A stretch of DNA of 64,000 nt from Owenia fusiformis (GCA_903813345.2 CAIIXF020000001.1:32466556-32530555), one strand, 5' to 3'; positions 1-12,450 are shown, counted from the first letter of the stretch. The notes: a model not told the origin generated them from the sequence alone. Numbers and translations: made by a program.

Positions 1-1
1 T

Positions 2-1951
2 GGCAGAAAGTTCATCATAAGAACTGACCACAAAGCTCTCAAATGGCTGTTCAAGTTCAAAGAGCCAGATGGACAAATAGCCAGATGGTTAGAGATGCTG
101 AGCTCATATGACATGGAAATTCAACACCGTGCGGGAAAGTCACACAACAATGCTGATGGATTATCAAGAATGGTATGTCCACAGTGTGGAATGAATGATG
201 GTCGCATAAATGCCATACACGAACACTCTTCAGATCCACAAGAAAAGACAGCACTGGAAGGATGGAGTCCAGAAGAGCTTCGTAATATGCAACTTATTGA
301 CAAGGACATTGGTTTTGTCATGAAAGCATTTGAAAAACAGAAGAAACCCCACTGGAATGAAATCACCAAAACAAGTCCAGCCACAAAACATCTAATGACA
401 CAATGGGATAGATTGGAAGTGAAAGGTGGTGTCTTGTATAGAAAATGGGAATCTTATGATGGGCGTAAGATCACTTGGCAATTAGTCCTTCCCAAGAAAT
501 TGCATAGAGACGTCTTATTTCAGTTGCATAGCATGCCAACAGGAGGTCATTTGGGAATAATGAAGACAGTTGAAAAAGTGCGAGAAAGATTTTTCTGGCA
601 TAGTCTGCGCAGTGATGTCAGAAATTGGTGTAACCGATGTGATCAATGTGCATCAAGAAAACCAAATCTTAAGAAAAAGAGAGCAGAAATGAAGCTGTTT
701 CAAGTTGGAGCGCCCATGGAGAGAATAGCAACAGATATTCTTGGTCCACTACCCACGTCAGAAAAGGGCAACAAGTACATTTTGATAGTGGCAGATTATT
801 TTACAAAATGGACAGAGGCCTATGCAATTCCCAATCAAGAAACAGAAACCATAGCTGATGTAGTCAGCAAAGAATTCATTTGCCGATGGGGTTGTCCAAT
901 GGCCATGCATAGCGACCAGGGTAGAAATTATGAGTCAAAAGTGTTTCAAGAAGTGTGCAAAGCTTTTGGTATCAATAAAACAAGAACCACGCCACTAAGA
1001 CCATGCTCAGATGGAATGGTTGAACGCTTCAATCGTACGCTGGAAAGTATGTTAAGCATGTTTGTTGAGAAGCATCAACGTGATTGGGACAACTACCTGC
1101 CTTATCTAATGCTAGCATATCGTACATCAGTACATGAAACATCACAATTCACGCCATGTGAAATGATGCTGGGTAGGCAGTTGAATCTACCAGTTGATAT
1201 GGTGTTTGGGCCACCACCGGGAGAAAATAACACAGATGAAACAGAGTATGTTACAGAAATGAAAGAGAGGATGGAAATTGCACATGCGTTTGCAAGAGAA
1301 AATTTGAACAAAAATAGCACTAGGCAGAAAAAGTACTATGACTTAAAAGCCAGTCCCACAACAATGCATGAAGGAGATGCAGTGTGGTTACATTGTCCAG
1401 TAAGAAAACCAGGTATCTCCCCGAAATTACAGAGACCCTATCAAGGTCCTTACATTATCACGAAAAGGATAACTGACATTACGTTCAGAATCAGAAGATC
1501 ACCAAGGAGTAAGGAAACAGTAGTTCATATAGATAGGTTGAAGCCATACAATGGAGACGATAAACCAACATGGTACAAAAAGAAAGAGTTTGTCCAGGTT
1601 GAAAGTGAAAAAGAACCACAGCAGACCACCAAAACGGTGAAAAGACGAGAAAATATAGAAGCAGCGTATATAGAGAAAGAACCTGCAGACCCAAGCGATG
1701 ATGCAGTGGATGAAGAAATTGAGAGTGCAGATGAAGTACATGTAGATAGGAATGAAGATGATCAGCGGGAATCAGAAGAGTTTTATGAAGTTGAGAAAAT
1801 CCTAGGGAAAAGAAAAAGGAATGGAAAAGATGAATTTTTGTGCAAATGGAAAGGATGGGATTCTCAACATAACACATTTGAGCCATTCTCACATTTGAAT
1901 GAATCTGCCAAAGAATACATTAGGAATCATGTGATTCCAGATGTAAAATAA
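2..1951 (+). CDS. pol: Ty3/gypsy retrotransposon Pol, C-terminal part: RNase H, integrase, chromodomain (5' partial)
   Basis: The frame is open from the window edge to a TAA stop, giving 649 codons including no start; the true start lies upstream. In this 649-residue numbering, residues 8-57 carry the end of a retroelement RNase H (TDHKAL near 8-13, NADGLSR near 50-56). An integrase HHCC zinc finger follows (H176, H183, C213, C216). The catalytic triad is D245, D305 and E341, with exactly 35 residues between the last two (DD35E). A GPY/F-like segment (RPYQGPY) lies near 478-484 and a chromodomain (YEVEKIL ... CKWKGW) fills 594-649. Known role: cDNA integration by integrase, with the chromodomain likely guiding target choice through histone contacts. 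No stop or frameshift is visible, so this copy may be young, but gag, protease and reverse transcriptase are outside the window. The chromodomain places it with chromovirus-type elements; the exact family is not determined. Confidence 0.95.
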   Translation, partial: GRKFIIRTDHKALKWLFKFKEPDGQIARWLEMLSSYDMEIQHRAGKSHNNADGLSRMVCPQCGMNDGRINAIHEHSSDPQEKTALEGWSPEELRNMQLIDKDIGFVMKAFEKQKKPHWNEITKTSPATKHLMTQWDRLEVKGGVLYRKWESYDGRKITWQLVLPKKLHRDVLFQLHSMPTGGHLGIMKTVEKVRERFFWHSLRSDVRNWCNRCDQCASRKPNLKKKRAEMKLFQVGAPMERIATDILGPLPTSEKGNKYILIVADYFTKWTEAYAIPNQETETIADVVSKEFICRWGCPMAMHSDQGRNYESKVFQEVCKAFGINKTRTTPLRPCSDGMVERFNRTLESMLSMFVEKHQRDWDNYLPYLMLAYRTSVHETSQFTPCEMMLGRQLNLPVDMVFGPPPGENNTDETEYVTEMKERMEIAHAFARENLNKNSTRQKKYYDLKASPTTMHEGDAVWLHCPVRKPGISPKLQRPYQGPYIITKRITDITFRIRRSPRSKETVVHIDRLKPYNGDDKPTWYKKKEFVQVESEKEPQQTTKTVKRRENIEAAYIEKEPADPSDDAVDEEIESADEVHVDRNEDDQRESEEFYEVEKILGKRKRNGKDEFLCKWKGWDSQHNTFEPFSHLNESAKEYIRNHVIPDVK

Positions 1952-3367
1952 TCAGGGTAGCTTTCCTGGCCTAATGATTGTCGCGCGTGTATCAACACTT
2001 ATAGAAGATTGAGGAAGTTTAAAATATATTGTTGTAAATAATTGTATAAATATGATATTTTGACGAGAGGATTTATTTACCGTTAAAGTTGGACTGTGAG
2101 ATATGAAGTGAAGATTATATATTGAGACTCAAAAGTTTGTGCTTTAATCACTATTGTAAATACGTGTATGAGTTGCTGATAAAAAAAAAAAAAAAATTCA
2201 AGAAATTGATTGGTGTAATGACGTACATGATTTCAAATGATATGTGATGTGTCAAATTAAGAGAAACGCATCAATCAGTTGTATAAGCCAACTTTGAACG
2301 TTTTCGAAAGTATTTCATGTAAATGCTTAAGAGTCAGCAAATACCGTTCTTGCCTTAGTATATGTATTCATGCAAGTACCTACTTGCCTTTTAGTGAATC
2401 GTATAGCTTGAAATAATGTATGCCGAAGTCTCTTTTGCAATGCCGTTTATGATAATTTGGAAATGTTTAAAGGGGGTGCGTGGTGATTCAGAACCTATGA
2501 CGTGATTATTTGGCTGGTAGTTACAATAGTGGATATAATGTTGGAACTGTTGTTTAAGAAAATGAATCTTCAGGCTAGGTGGATTCGTTTAAGAAATTAC
2601 AACATGTATCTTACTTCTGATTTGTGTGACTGTGAGTGGGCTCGCAACCCATGAAACGACTGGCGAAGATTAAATGTGAAGTATGAATGTTAATCATGTA
2701 AGAAATGTGCTGTCCATTTTTAGACGATTTCGTCAACTGAAAATAGCTTAGATATGATTATGTTGTCGACGTCATGATCATTTTGAGTATAAATTACTCA
2801 TGCATTCTGTATTGTATTTACTTAGTGGATGTGCACGTACATTTGTGCTATGGGGAGGTGTGATACGATATTAGGAATTGTGTCTGAAAGTTTGGAAAGA
2901 CAGTTGGATCTCGATATGTTTGGTAGCTGCTAAATCAAGTTTCACTGATTATGGTTATGGTTATCCAGGTGAAACAACTTTCATAGAGTTGAAATAGTTG
3001 AGAATGATCATTTTGGAATAGGAGTATTAGCCATGCATATATTGAGAGAGTAATATTTGTGGAAACTATCAACATTTTGATCCAGATGTAGATGATTCAG
3101 TCTGTCTTGTATAAGATGATGTACAAAGCTGGATCTATTGTTTTGTTTGATCGCAGCACATGTTTTGTTGGAGAGATTTATATAGAAACGCTAATCCATG
3201 TAAGGAAATAGCATAATCGTCAAGATGCATTTTGTGGCTGTAAATAGGAAAACGTGTAAATGGATACAGTATTGTCAATAGAGGAAAATGTAAATAGCGC
3301 TCGAAATATACAATTTGAAGAAGATATGTGATTTGTTATAGCTAGATAGTCATCCAGAAATAATGTC

Positions 3368-3400
3368 TTAACGAGGACGTTAACTAAAGAAAGGAGGGGG
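3368..3400 (+). promoter_or_regulatory. First hairpin plus polypurine-tract-like motif of the gypsy element
   Basis: TTAACG-AGGA-CGTTAA (3368-3383) is a perfect 6-bp stem with an AGGA loop. It is followed within 17 bases by AAAGAAAGGAGGGGG and then TG, the arrangement expected just before a 3' LTR. The same design recurs at 3693-3728 with different stem bases. Plus-strand priming by a polypurine tract is the known role; the hairpin's role is inference. Confidence 0.5.
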
Positions 3401-3692
3401 TGAACGCATCGTATCTGAGAATTTTTGTAAAAATTTATTGAAATCTGCATTGTAGATAGATTTTGATTGATATTTTTGGAAATGTTTGATGTATACGTAT
3501 ATAGACCTGACAGAGAGATATCTACTAAGCTACATTTTAAAGCCGAGGCCTTAATTGCTGACCATGTGAAGTTTTTTATGAAGTGGATTTGAGTTTTATT
3601 TTGAAGACGACTGTGGAATTTTTGAAAATATGAAAATGAAATGTACCAGTCACATATTTAACTAAACAGAATAGAGGAATATATTAAATGTT

Positions 3693-3728
3693 AATGACGA
3701 GGACGTCATTTTATAAGAGGGGGAGCTA
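3693..3728 (+). promoter_or_regulatory. Second hairpin plus polypurine tract, immediately before the LTR
   Basis: AATGACG-AGGA-CGTCATT (3693-3710) is a perfect 7-bp stem with the same AGGA loop as the upstream motif. The purine run AAGAGGGGGAG follows (3715-3725) and abuts TGTAACGG at 3729. An inverted repeat around GAGGA followed by a GGGGG purine tract is a layout seen in other chromodomain gypsy elements. This is the better candidate for the active polypurine tract because the LTR-like block begins next to it. Confidence 0.65.
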
Positions 3729-4694
3729 TGTAACGGTCTGCTTAACGAAATTATGAATGCATAAAGCTTTCGCAGTTGCGGCAGTATGATATTTTAATGT
3801 CTATTTCACTGAAACACAAAAACGGAGCAACACTTTACATATGAATCCTGTGTGATAGACTAATTGGAAATAAACCGGTTTTGTAACTTCGAAGAAGCAA
3901 ACCACGACGGAAAACGCAATTCGAACGCGAGTTGGAAATATTTATCTATAATCTGATTGGTTGATTTTGTATCAACTCACGATTGAATCGAATGTTAGAT
4001 CGCCAGCGTTGTAGGGCGGCAGACGATATCGGGAGGCACGACTACAAGGTAGGGCTATGCACATTTTCTAGGTGAACAACATTCCTGTTTCTGGACTTGG
4101 CGTTACTTCGGCTTACAGACTTCATCAACAGCAATATGCAGCAATGAGCAACCCAAGATAAGGATTCGTAAGCTGTGAATCTACAGCAGTCCATTGGGGT
4201 GCCGTAACGGCTGGAATTCGCTGAAGGAATAGCGTCATCACGGGAGTTGAGACCACACAGTCAGCCAAGCGCATCAAGAGCAGCCTACACTCTATGCAAG
4301 TCCCCTATCATCGTGATCAAGTCCACGACGACTTCAAGGGCCAGTCCCACAACCGGTTGCCTCTTATCGTCTCGCATAGCTTTTATTATCTTTTATAGAC
4401 ATTTTAAATAGACATTTCTGTGGTATTATTTTGAAAGACATTTTATAAAGACATTTACATATCTAGAGTAATAGATTAAATTAAAAGCATCATAAATACC
4501 ATTGTTCTTTCTCTCAGTGCCATAAATAATACTGCTTTGATTATAATGTTCTATTGATTTTAATTAAATAAACCTTGTACATATTGTTATATTTTACATC
4601 ACTTGTCGTGTTGCATATGTGTGTTGCATGTTGTATTTGATCTATTAGATTCTGTTTAAAAGTCCCATTCCCCTCCCCGTTTCGTCCGGTTACA
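3729..4694 (+). repeat. Probable 3' LTR of the gypsy element
   Basis: The block starts TGTAACGG just after a polypurine tract and ends CCGGTTACA, so it has TG...CA ends with a short inverted repeat (TGTAAC/GTTACA). Its length would be 966 bp. A TATAAAG lies at 4444-4450 and an AATAAA at 4567-4572, in the order expected for U3-R-U5. The 5' LTR is outside the window, so identity between LTRs cannot be tested here. Confidence 0.72.
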
Positions 4695-4699
4695 GCTAT

Positions 4700-6264
4700 A
4701 TGGTATCAAATTTCAAAATCCAAGGTGTACCTTTCACGTTATCCAAGATGGTTTTGAATTATTTCAATTAAATTAGTCTGAATACGTATTGCTAAGTTTT
4801 CGAGAGATTCCACGTATACCCGGATCAAATTTCCCGCCTCTGAAAATACAAAGGAAATTATTGATATCATATTATTGAAATGTATATTTACCGTTCGAAT
4901 ATGATATTTATTTTCTTTATTGACAATTCTGTTTGTCGTCATGTGTTACGTATTCTATTCGTGATGTGTCTGTCTGCAAATGGCTACCTGTTTTTCATAC
5001 TTTCTAAACTTTTCGGACAGATGGTGAAATATTGGTTCTATACTGTTTACTTCTTTTCTACATGCCTCTTGCATAATTCCTTGCAGCTAACAATTTGTAT
5101 AATAAAGCCTCTGACAATGACAAAGTATTCATTGTAACCGGTATACTAATGTGGTGTTTTGTACATCAATTTTTGCAATTATGTGTATTTACAACTTCGT
5201 TCACTCGGAACGCAGTAAAGAGCTTGTAGCGTGCGAAGATGCTGTATTCATACAGTGGCGCATTCCTTTATCTATGGAACTCTTGTACTGTGCTGTCAGT
5301 CCTAAGGTATTTGCTATGTCTTCCTTGTGATTCCCCTGATCTTTTTCCAAAAGACAGACCACCAGGTACATATATTTCCGAAGTACAATCACATTTCAAC
5401 ATTTAAAAGTCTTAAAATATCTAGATATGTTCCTGCATCTAAAAAAGGCTCGGCTGCTAATAATTAGCTATATAATTATTCATAATTAAAATGTCATTTA
5501 ATAATTTAACCCAATAATTAGTTGGAATTTGGCATTGATGGAATGAATCTGTAAATATAATTCCTGCCAACAAAGTTGTAAGAACTGACAAAACTTGCAT
5601 CTCCTTGACTAGTTCTCTTTTCATTTCCGATAATAAAGTGGTAAAGGCCGGAAATATTATCATAACATTAATTTGGACATGAAATACATTGTCTGTGATG
5701 TACAGCTGAATATTTTATATTTCACATCCTCTTCTGCTCTCTAGAATATTCTAACTGTTCACGATCTCCTGGTCATTTCAACAGTGAGATTTAATATGAG
5801 AATATTTCAGAAAGGAACCGTCATATTGTTCAAACATAGGTTATTATTTGAGAGAAAGGGACTTCTATTAGGGTAACTAAATTCAAGGTATGGTCCCGGA
5901 TTTGTTGTGTCAAGAAACAAATTAAAATGTTTTCACCATCTGGTAGAACGGTAACAAATACGGGGTTGATTGTCGATGATGAATATTGGAAAATCAACGT
6001 AAAATTTCAACTTCAATTATCTATGTGGACTTTAAAAGATGCTTAAATATAACTATAGATCTCCAATGGCGTGACATGCAAACTAGCGTGCAAGAAGTAG
6101 AACGTTCGGGCCAGTGTTCTATTACTTTGTCCAGTGAAGTTCAAAAGTTGTCGTTTTCTAAATGTCAAAATGAATTAGGTGTCTACACCTACAGTATGTT
6201 TATCATTCCGATTGTTATGATCGCACCATGCATTGTTTCAGTTTCGTTTCGTTTAAAAAACGAT
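4700..6264. other. No recognisable gene or element
   Basis: AT-rich DNA directly downstream of the LTR. Short open frames occur on both strands but have no recognisable domain, no codon pattern and no credible splice context. I see no clear repeat boundary here. Confidence 0.5.
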
Positions 6265-6779
6265 ATTGGAGAGGTTAAGCTTTGCATATATAATCGAAAC
6301 TGAACCTGTACGTATCACTCGACCATATACAAATTCATGTAGCCTTCTCATATAAATAGCCGTTCAAATCCAGTGTTTGTTTAGACTACACCATAGCGTG
6401 TAATGATTCTATAGTATGTCATTGATGCGGTTTTATAGCTGGTTTTCTAATACATATTTTAAACGAGCTCGTTTCGTAAGATTTTTGGCGCTAAATCATG
6501 CATGACATACATCATCGTGCTCAGCAAGAATTCAACTGTACATCGAAATCAAAATTGACAGCATAGTGTTCAATAGACACGAGTAAAATGGTTCCCGTTG
6601 ACCCAACGTCAAATATTCAAATCTCCCGTTCTAAACCCGAAACTCTGAAGCTGAAAGAGTATCTGAAGTAGACTAAGCGCGCATAAAACTATGAGCGCTC
6701 GATACATTCCTTTGTTAATTTTTGTACTTTGCGTTCACGGTTACGTTGTGAAAAACATCGTTAGCTTAACCTCTCCAAT
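6265..6779. repeat. Possible MITE bounded by a 17-bp perfect inverted repeat
   Basis: ATTGGAGAGGTTAAGCT at 6265-6281 is exactly reverse-complemented at 6763-6779, 515 bp apart end to end. I could not find a convincing target duplication, so this is only a candidate element. Confidence 0.3.
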
Positions 6780-7925
6780 GTGTAATGTGTGAACCTAAAA
6801 GTTTGTCGATGTTATATTGAACTTTTTTATATTTAAATTGCTGATATAACTGCATGTACAAGATATACAAGGAAAACACTTTTTAAATTTTGAAGTGTGT
6901 AATCAAAATATTCAGCATCCAGGAATAAAAATAACAAAAACACTTGTTGACTTGAAAAGTGATCAATTAGTCTAGACTTAATTACTTTATCGTTTGAGAT
7001 AACAGATGTGAACGAGGTAGTATGGGTTGGATTTGGGATAGCTCTTGAAACCACTTCCCTACCACGTTTCCCCATATTATATCTGGGTCTATGCCTTACC
7101 GAAGCGTGAGTACCACTTGAAACACGGTGTTCCGCCGCCGATGTATTCCAAACATGGCTAGATAATTACAAAGGAAATAACTGGAAATGTAATTGAAATA
7201 TTAAATTGACTCAACAATTGTTAATTTGTATGCCATATCGATGATGCTTTACCACATTGAAAGGTAATAAAGGGCGTAGTATGGTGGGTACGTATAGTAA
7301 CAAAGCTTTTGGCATAGAAAAGTCTTGGCTTCATAGTTAGTAGCATCTATAGACACATTTCAATATATATATCCAATATCTTACTAAAGTTTAACTTTCA
7401 ATGTAATTCATTTACCATACCATAATTATGGCAATAACTTGCCGTTGTCAGGGGTAGATGCAAGATCTAAAAATAGGCAAGACAGATTTCAATAGGTGAG
7501 GTACTATAGCGAGACTGAATGTTTAGTTGCAGTTGAAAAAATATCTTATAACTTTTTCTGAGAGTTTTTGGCGAGGCCCGTGAAGGGAAAGCAAATTTAA
7601 GACAAGAAATAAAACAAAAATGCAAATTGTAATGAAAACTGTTCTGAACAAATTAGGATCTAGTAACTGATCGACATCATAAGAAGAATATTACATGGGT
7701 TTAGTTGGATGCACACGCCATTTCACAATTCACACGCCCAGTAACGCGAGACGGTACTGAAAGTGTGGCGTCGAAACTTTGAGCCATAACCATTTGAAAT
7801 AGTTCAGATCAACTATAGTTGAAATAGTTCAGGAAAAGTCCATGATAAAACACTTATTGTCCATGTTCTTTATTTCCACATCGTTGTGAGTTCAAGATAT
7901 ACAATCGATAGGGTCTAGACCTTTA
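6780..7925. other. No recognisable feature
   Basis: AT-rich sequence on both strands with no gene, no paired termini and no tandem structure that I can support. Confidence 0.45.
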
Positions 7926-10297
7926 ATTAGGGTGGTGGCATGATTTTTTCAAGTACAATATATCCACTAGTTAAAGTGCAAGTTGTGTAGGCCTTGGCTG
8001 TGTGATCAAAATGAGCCCAAGATGATCAAATTTGGTCAAAGCGTTCAAAAGTTACAGCATTTTAAAGATCTGAAATTCGCGATTCCTTTCGTCGAAAATT
8101 GAATAAATTATGCTAATGAGCTCATTAGCATATTTCACTTATAGATAAAAAGAATAAATATTATTCTAAGATTAGAAATATTTCAGATACCTAGAGAGAA
8201 AAAGTTGTGTGATAGGAAAAATAATGAATCATGTCCAAGAAAACATGTAAATTAGAGATACAGATGCCCAAATATGGCTAACAGAGCCAAATTTCACTCC
8301 GATTTCTGGTAAAATTTGGACAAAATTGGCATTTTTTGTTCCTACACCCATATTTCTGAATCAATTTTACAGAAAATAATGTACTTAGTTGGTTGCATAC
8401 TATTTTATTTCTGTCAAACCATATTTCTTCTCTAGATAAAAGTAATAAAATGCTTGATCTGATCAAAAAATTTCCCAAAAAAAGTTATTTGAAAGGTCTC
8501 ACCAGTACAAAATATCCATATTTAGCCACTTTTTTCACCTATTTCATGATCATCACCAATGTTGATAGGCCTCTATTTTTAAAAATCAGTAAATATCACA
8601 TCTGCTATTCTAAATTTCCCCATAACTATTTTTTCTGTGAACATGTGTATGCTCAGACAGCCTCTTTATGCCATATTTTCTTCGAAAAAAGGCTCTGAAG
8701 TATGCTAGGAAAACATATTTTCACACAAATTCTAGGTGGAAATAAGCCCAGAGAGGCCATTTTGTAGTAAAATATGTCTAAAAATACATAATCTAGACAT
8801 CTTGCACCTATTTGTAACCATGAAAAATATTATCATATCCACACAGATTCAATAAAAAGTACTATATATTTTTAATTCCTGCTATATAATGATTCAAACA
8901 TAGCCAGTAGTCAAAAAGTGCCCTCCCTTGGCGGGATTTTGGGGTAGGGCGATTATTGAAAAACCAAAAATGACAATAACTTTGCCAAAAATGGATGAAT
9001 TTGCATAATTTTTTTTTTAAAATGCTCAGTAAAGAAATTGTAATCTTTCTCTTTCTTTCAATTTAATCAATGTGGACTTATTATTCATCAAATAATTATT
9101 TTCAATCTTCAGAGGACCCATTTTTAAGGATTTGGGGGTAGGGCAATCACTGAAAACCACAAATAACAATAAGTTCACCAAATATGAAGACATTACTGTA
9201 TTAATTAGTCACTGTATTAATACATGTAATATGTTGGATTTTCAGTTAATTACATTTTTAAAATGTGTCCATTAATTTACATTTTTAAAATAAAAACCGT
9301 GTTCAATCGACAGTCATGTATGTATTTCTCCATTGCAGCTTCCTAGTCGGAGTAGTCCTATTCACCTTCAATAGTTGTTCCACTGTACATTTTGTCAGCT
9401 ATTGTCCAATGTTAGGGACTGAAATCATAAAAAAAGTAGTTTAATTACTACTATAGTATTTCAAATTCTTAAAGAATTTCAGAAGATATCTTTAAAACCT
9501 TTTTTGATTGACACTGTATTTAAGCATAGAAATTGTTTACTTTACTACCACTGTAGTGAAATTACTCTCATTAGACATTACTCTCTAGATATTCTCATAC
9601 ATCATAAATGATAAATGTTCACTTTTATTGCGAAGAAGAAAATTGATGTACATCATTATATTGATTGGAATTATTACTCAATAATAATCCTATTCAATCA
9701 CTAATCATATGTACATATTGATCAAATGTTATAACAGAAACAACAAAGAAATAAAAACAATAACCAACACAATTACGAGAGCGAAGAAACTGTTAACAGA
9801 CAGGCATATCATGAAAATGTACATAATATCTTTGTTATGGTCCGCGGCATTTTAGAAAGTCAATCATTTATACATTACAATACATTTTTAGTCAATTCCA
9901 ATCTGTTTTTTAATCTAAACCATAAATGTACAAATGCAATAAAACCAAGGCCTTTGAGAAATTTGGCCAAATTCAACATGGACTAACCAAATTGATCAAA
10001 TATGTTGTCTCTTGGAAGGGCACTATGATTAGCTGGCATAACTGGGGAAGAAGGGGTGCATGTACCTACTAGTAATTCATTTCATGCTACTAGAAAATTT
10101 ACAAACCTTTATGTAGTTTGATGTTATTGTAGATCTTGTTTACTTGTATAATGCTTATGTCTCACAGTCTGATTGTCTGTATTTCTATAAAGTAAGAGGG
10201 GAAAATGTATTCTACGCATGTATTTTTTATGGATTACTTCTTACACTGTGACAAGGCAGGCTATTATAAGACAAATAATCTGGGTACAATCCGAAAT
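7926..10297. other. AT-rich repeat-like region with a 24-bp palindrome and a spaced direct repeat
   Basis: A perfect 24-bp palindrome built on ATGCTAATGAGC sits at 8109-8132. A block starting GGGGTAGGGCGATTATTGAA (8941-8980) is repeated with changes at about 9135-9172, some 193 bp downstream. TAGGGTGGTG near 7928 is inverted near 11729-11738 (CACCACCCTA), which could mark the ends of a 3.8-kb element, but the match is only about ten bases. No coding evidence. Confidence 0.4.
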
Positions 10298-10302
10298 AAT
10301 TG

Positions 10303-10464
10303 CATGGGCGTAGCGCTATTTTAATGAGTAGTACGCAAACTCGGAAACATAAGTTCAGGGAGGTCCGGGGGTTCTCCCCCAGGAATATGTGGGAACTTGG
10401 TTGTATTTTGGAGCATATTTGCAATCGTCTGGTATGCTTGTGCGTACCAGGTGCTACGCCAATG
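10303..10464. mobile_element. CA...TG MITE with GGCGTAGC termini, 5-bp target duplication AATTG
   Basis: Left end CATGGGCGTAGCGC, right end GGTGCTACGCCAATG, giving inverted termini CAT(G/T)GGCGTAGC. The 162-bp element is flanked by AATTG on both sides (10298-10302 and 10465-10469). It encodes nothing. CA...TG ends with 5-bp duplications also mark elements at 19529, 25785 and 45459. A 5-bp duplication recalls Transib-type transposases, but the family is not established. Confidence 0.85.
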
Positions 10465-10469
10465 AATTG

Positions 10470-12440
10470 GTGAGATTCTTTTGTTTTATAAGAGCTTGGT
10501 GCAAGACTACATGTAATACAGTGTGAGTGTACAATGTATGTATAGACTCTAGAGTAGATCTACATGTACATGTAGGCTATGTTTGAGAAACAATAGATTC
10601 TAAAAGCTGAGTGATGTAAATGAAATGTGATTAGAATGTGATGTCAATTTTCTACAGAAGTCGATCATGAACTGTGAGTACATGCTGCTGCAGGCATGAC
10701 TTCAAAATCACGCAAAAGCAAGTGACATTTCACCTTTTCCTGGGCCTCAGATACAACTTGTAAGCCAATTTTCAAATTGAATTCCAAAATATAACTTGTG
10801 AAATTGAACCTCATTTATCTGTTTATGAACTTTGTTTATGGCATTAGCGTTGCAAATTGTCTAATACTTTCATCTAGAACATTTCATGATTATTATAAAC
10901 CTAAATCTTATTCATACTTTATTAAAATACTTACAATTGTAATGTATCCAAAAAACATCGGAGGAATAATTTTGCTTTAGTTATGATTCAAAATGGCTTT
11001 TGGGAAACCCCTCTAGCTGATCACGTCACGTGATTGGATTCTCCGCATTCCAGTATTCTAATTGGTTAGTTCATGGTGTGACGTCAACCAGGTCATTTGA
11101 GGTCAGATTATACATAAAAAATGGCTTGAACATAAAAATGTGTGCTGTGTTTAGGTTCCATTCCGCACCACCAAATAGGTAGGACTCAATAAACCACTGC
11201 AATATTTGATTAGAAGACATTATTGGCTACATCAGAGTCTTTCCGTTTTTTAAAAGGACAAAACATAAGTCATGTTCCGAGGTGTGCAAACTTTTCCTTT
11301 GAATGTTTTCTTAGAAAATCATATTTTCGATCAAGAACCAGAAAAAAACGGAAAGACCATCGTAAAGAAGAGTATATTCCGATTCAGAAAAGTATTGGTT
11401 CAAAAATTGTTGATCAGGATTAAGCGTGCGGAATTAGCATAAAAAAGGGTTGCAAAATTAACGTTTTTCGCGGATGTTGTTATTTTTCAGGACAAGTACG
11501 TCACAAATTTATCAAGTTTAGTTGACTGCTCACTTTCAATATGTTATTTCTCGGTCAATTCTTTTTAGAAAATTACAAAAATAAATATTCCGAGAGACAA
11601 AAAAATGCTTGTTTCATTGATATTACTTTTATTCCAAACAACACAATATTGAGGAAGTTATGGTGTGTTAAAAATGGCCCAAATGGGAAAAATACGTCAT
11701 GTCAGGGCTTTCCGCGCCTATTGTCACCACCCTACTTTAATGTATGCATTTATAACAAACAATACTGTCCATTTTAAAATGACAGACTAGACATTATTAT
11801 CAACTTGATAAAAACATGTACGAAAGTCAAAATTCAGGGCACCAGGCTAATTCATGAACATTTATCTATTACCAAAAGGTCTCTTTAGATATACGTGGCT
11901 ATGTGTGTGCCTGGAAATGACCTACGCACACTTATAGTGCGAGGGAGTCTCGGGTTAGTGGGAAGTCGGGATCTCCGAAGCCTGATATTTTTTCCCCGGA
12001 TCTCGGCCGCGGCTGTTTGAATTAATGAACAGACCATTGTCATCATTACGGAAGTCATGGTGTTGTATTCAATATCCATTTAATTTGCTCATACAGCGTG
12101 ATTCCCCAAAACACATTCTTTTCTTATGATCAATGGTTTATCATTTTACGTAGGATGGTGAACGCCATCAAGTTTTGTTCAATCAATTATTGTTGTCAAA
12201 GGGAATTTGGCACACCTGTAATAACGTGGTCACATACAATACCATCTATTAATTTTCGAGCAGTTATTACAAAGTACCTATTTGAATGAATCATAAATCC
12301 TTCATTATGTTTTAAGATTATGTTATTAATTATATGGTTTCCATATCATATTGTTAACCATTTCTCAAAATCACAGCCATATCATTTTAAACCATATACA
12401 CAGTTAGTACGTATTGCAATACTATCTTTAAGAATAGCAT
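10470..12440. other. Upstream flank of the Hes gene, no gene recognised
   Basis: AT-rich DNA with a few short open frames. The one at 11223-11423 is rich in basic residues but lacks a recognisable fold and starts without ATG. CACGTG-type sequence occurs near 11023-11032 (CGTCACGTGA). Regulatory sequence for the downstream gene could lie here, but I cannot point to a specific enhancer. Confidence 0.4.
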
Positions 12441-12450
12441 CAAGTTAGTG

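Larger units (their letters stand above)
1952..3728 (+). other. Long non-coding 3' tail between gypsy pol and the LTR
   Basis: About 1.78 kb separate the pol stop from the probable 3' LTR. I see no sense-strand ORF of useful length and no env-like sequence. The stretch includes an A-run near 2180-2195 and two copies of a hairpin-plus-purine-tract motif, annotated separately. It is part of the element by position. It could be an untranslated tail, a decayed third ORF, or an older nested insertion. Confidence 0.6.

Noticed and set aside
1491-1892. 133-codon minus-strand frame under the chromodomain region
   Set aside because: Shadow of the gypsy pol frame, which has clear domains on the plus strand.
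3401-3728. Start of the LTR at 3401 rather than 3729
   Set aside because: A TG follows the first purine tract, but no matching CA end with a short inverted terminus was found. 3729-4694 has both ends.
5986-6303. 105-codon plus-strand frame
   Set aside because: Non-ATG start, no domain, and its 3' end overlaps a candidate inverted repeat.
7928-11738. A 3.8-kb transposon bounded by TAGGGTGGTG and CACCACCCTA
   Set aside because: Only about ten bases match, without a clear target duplication or internal support.
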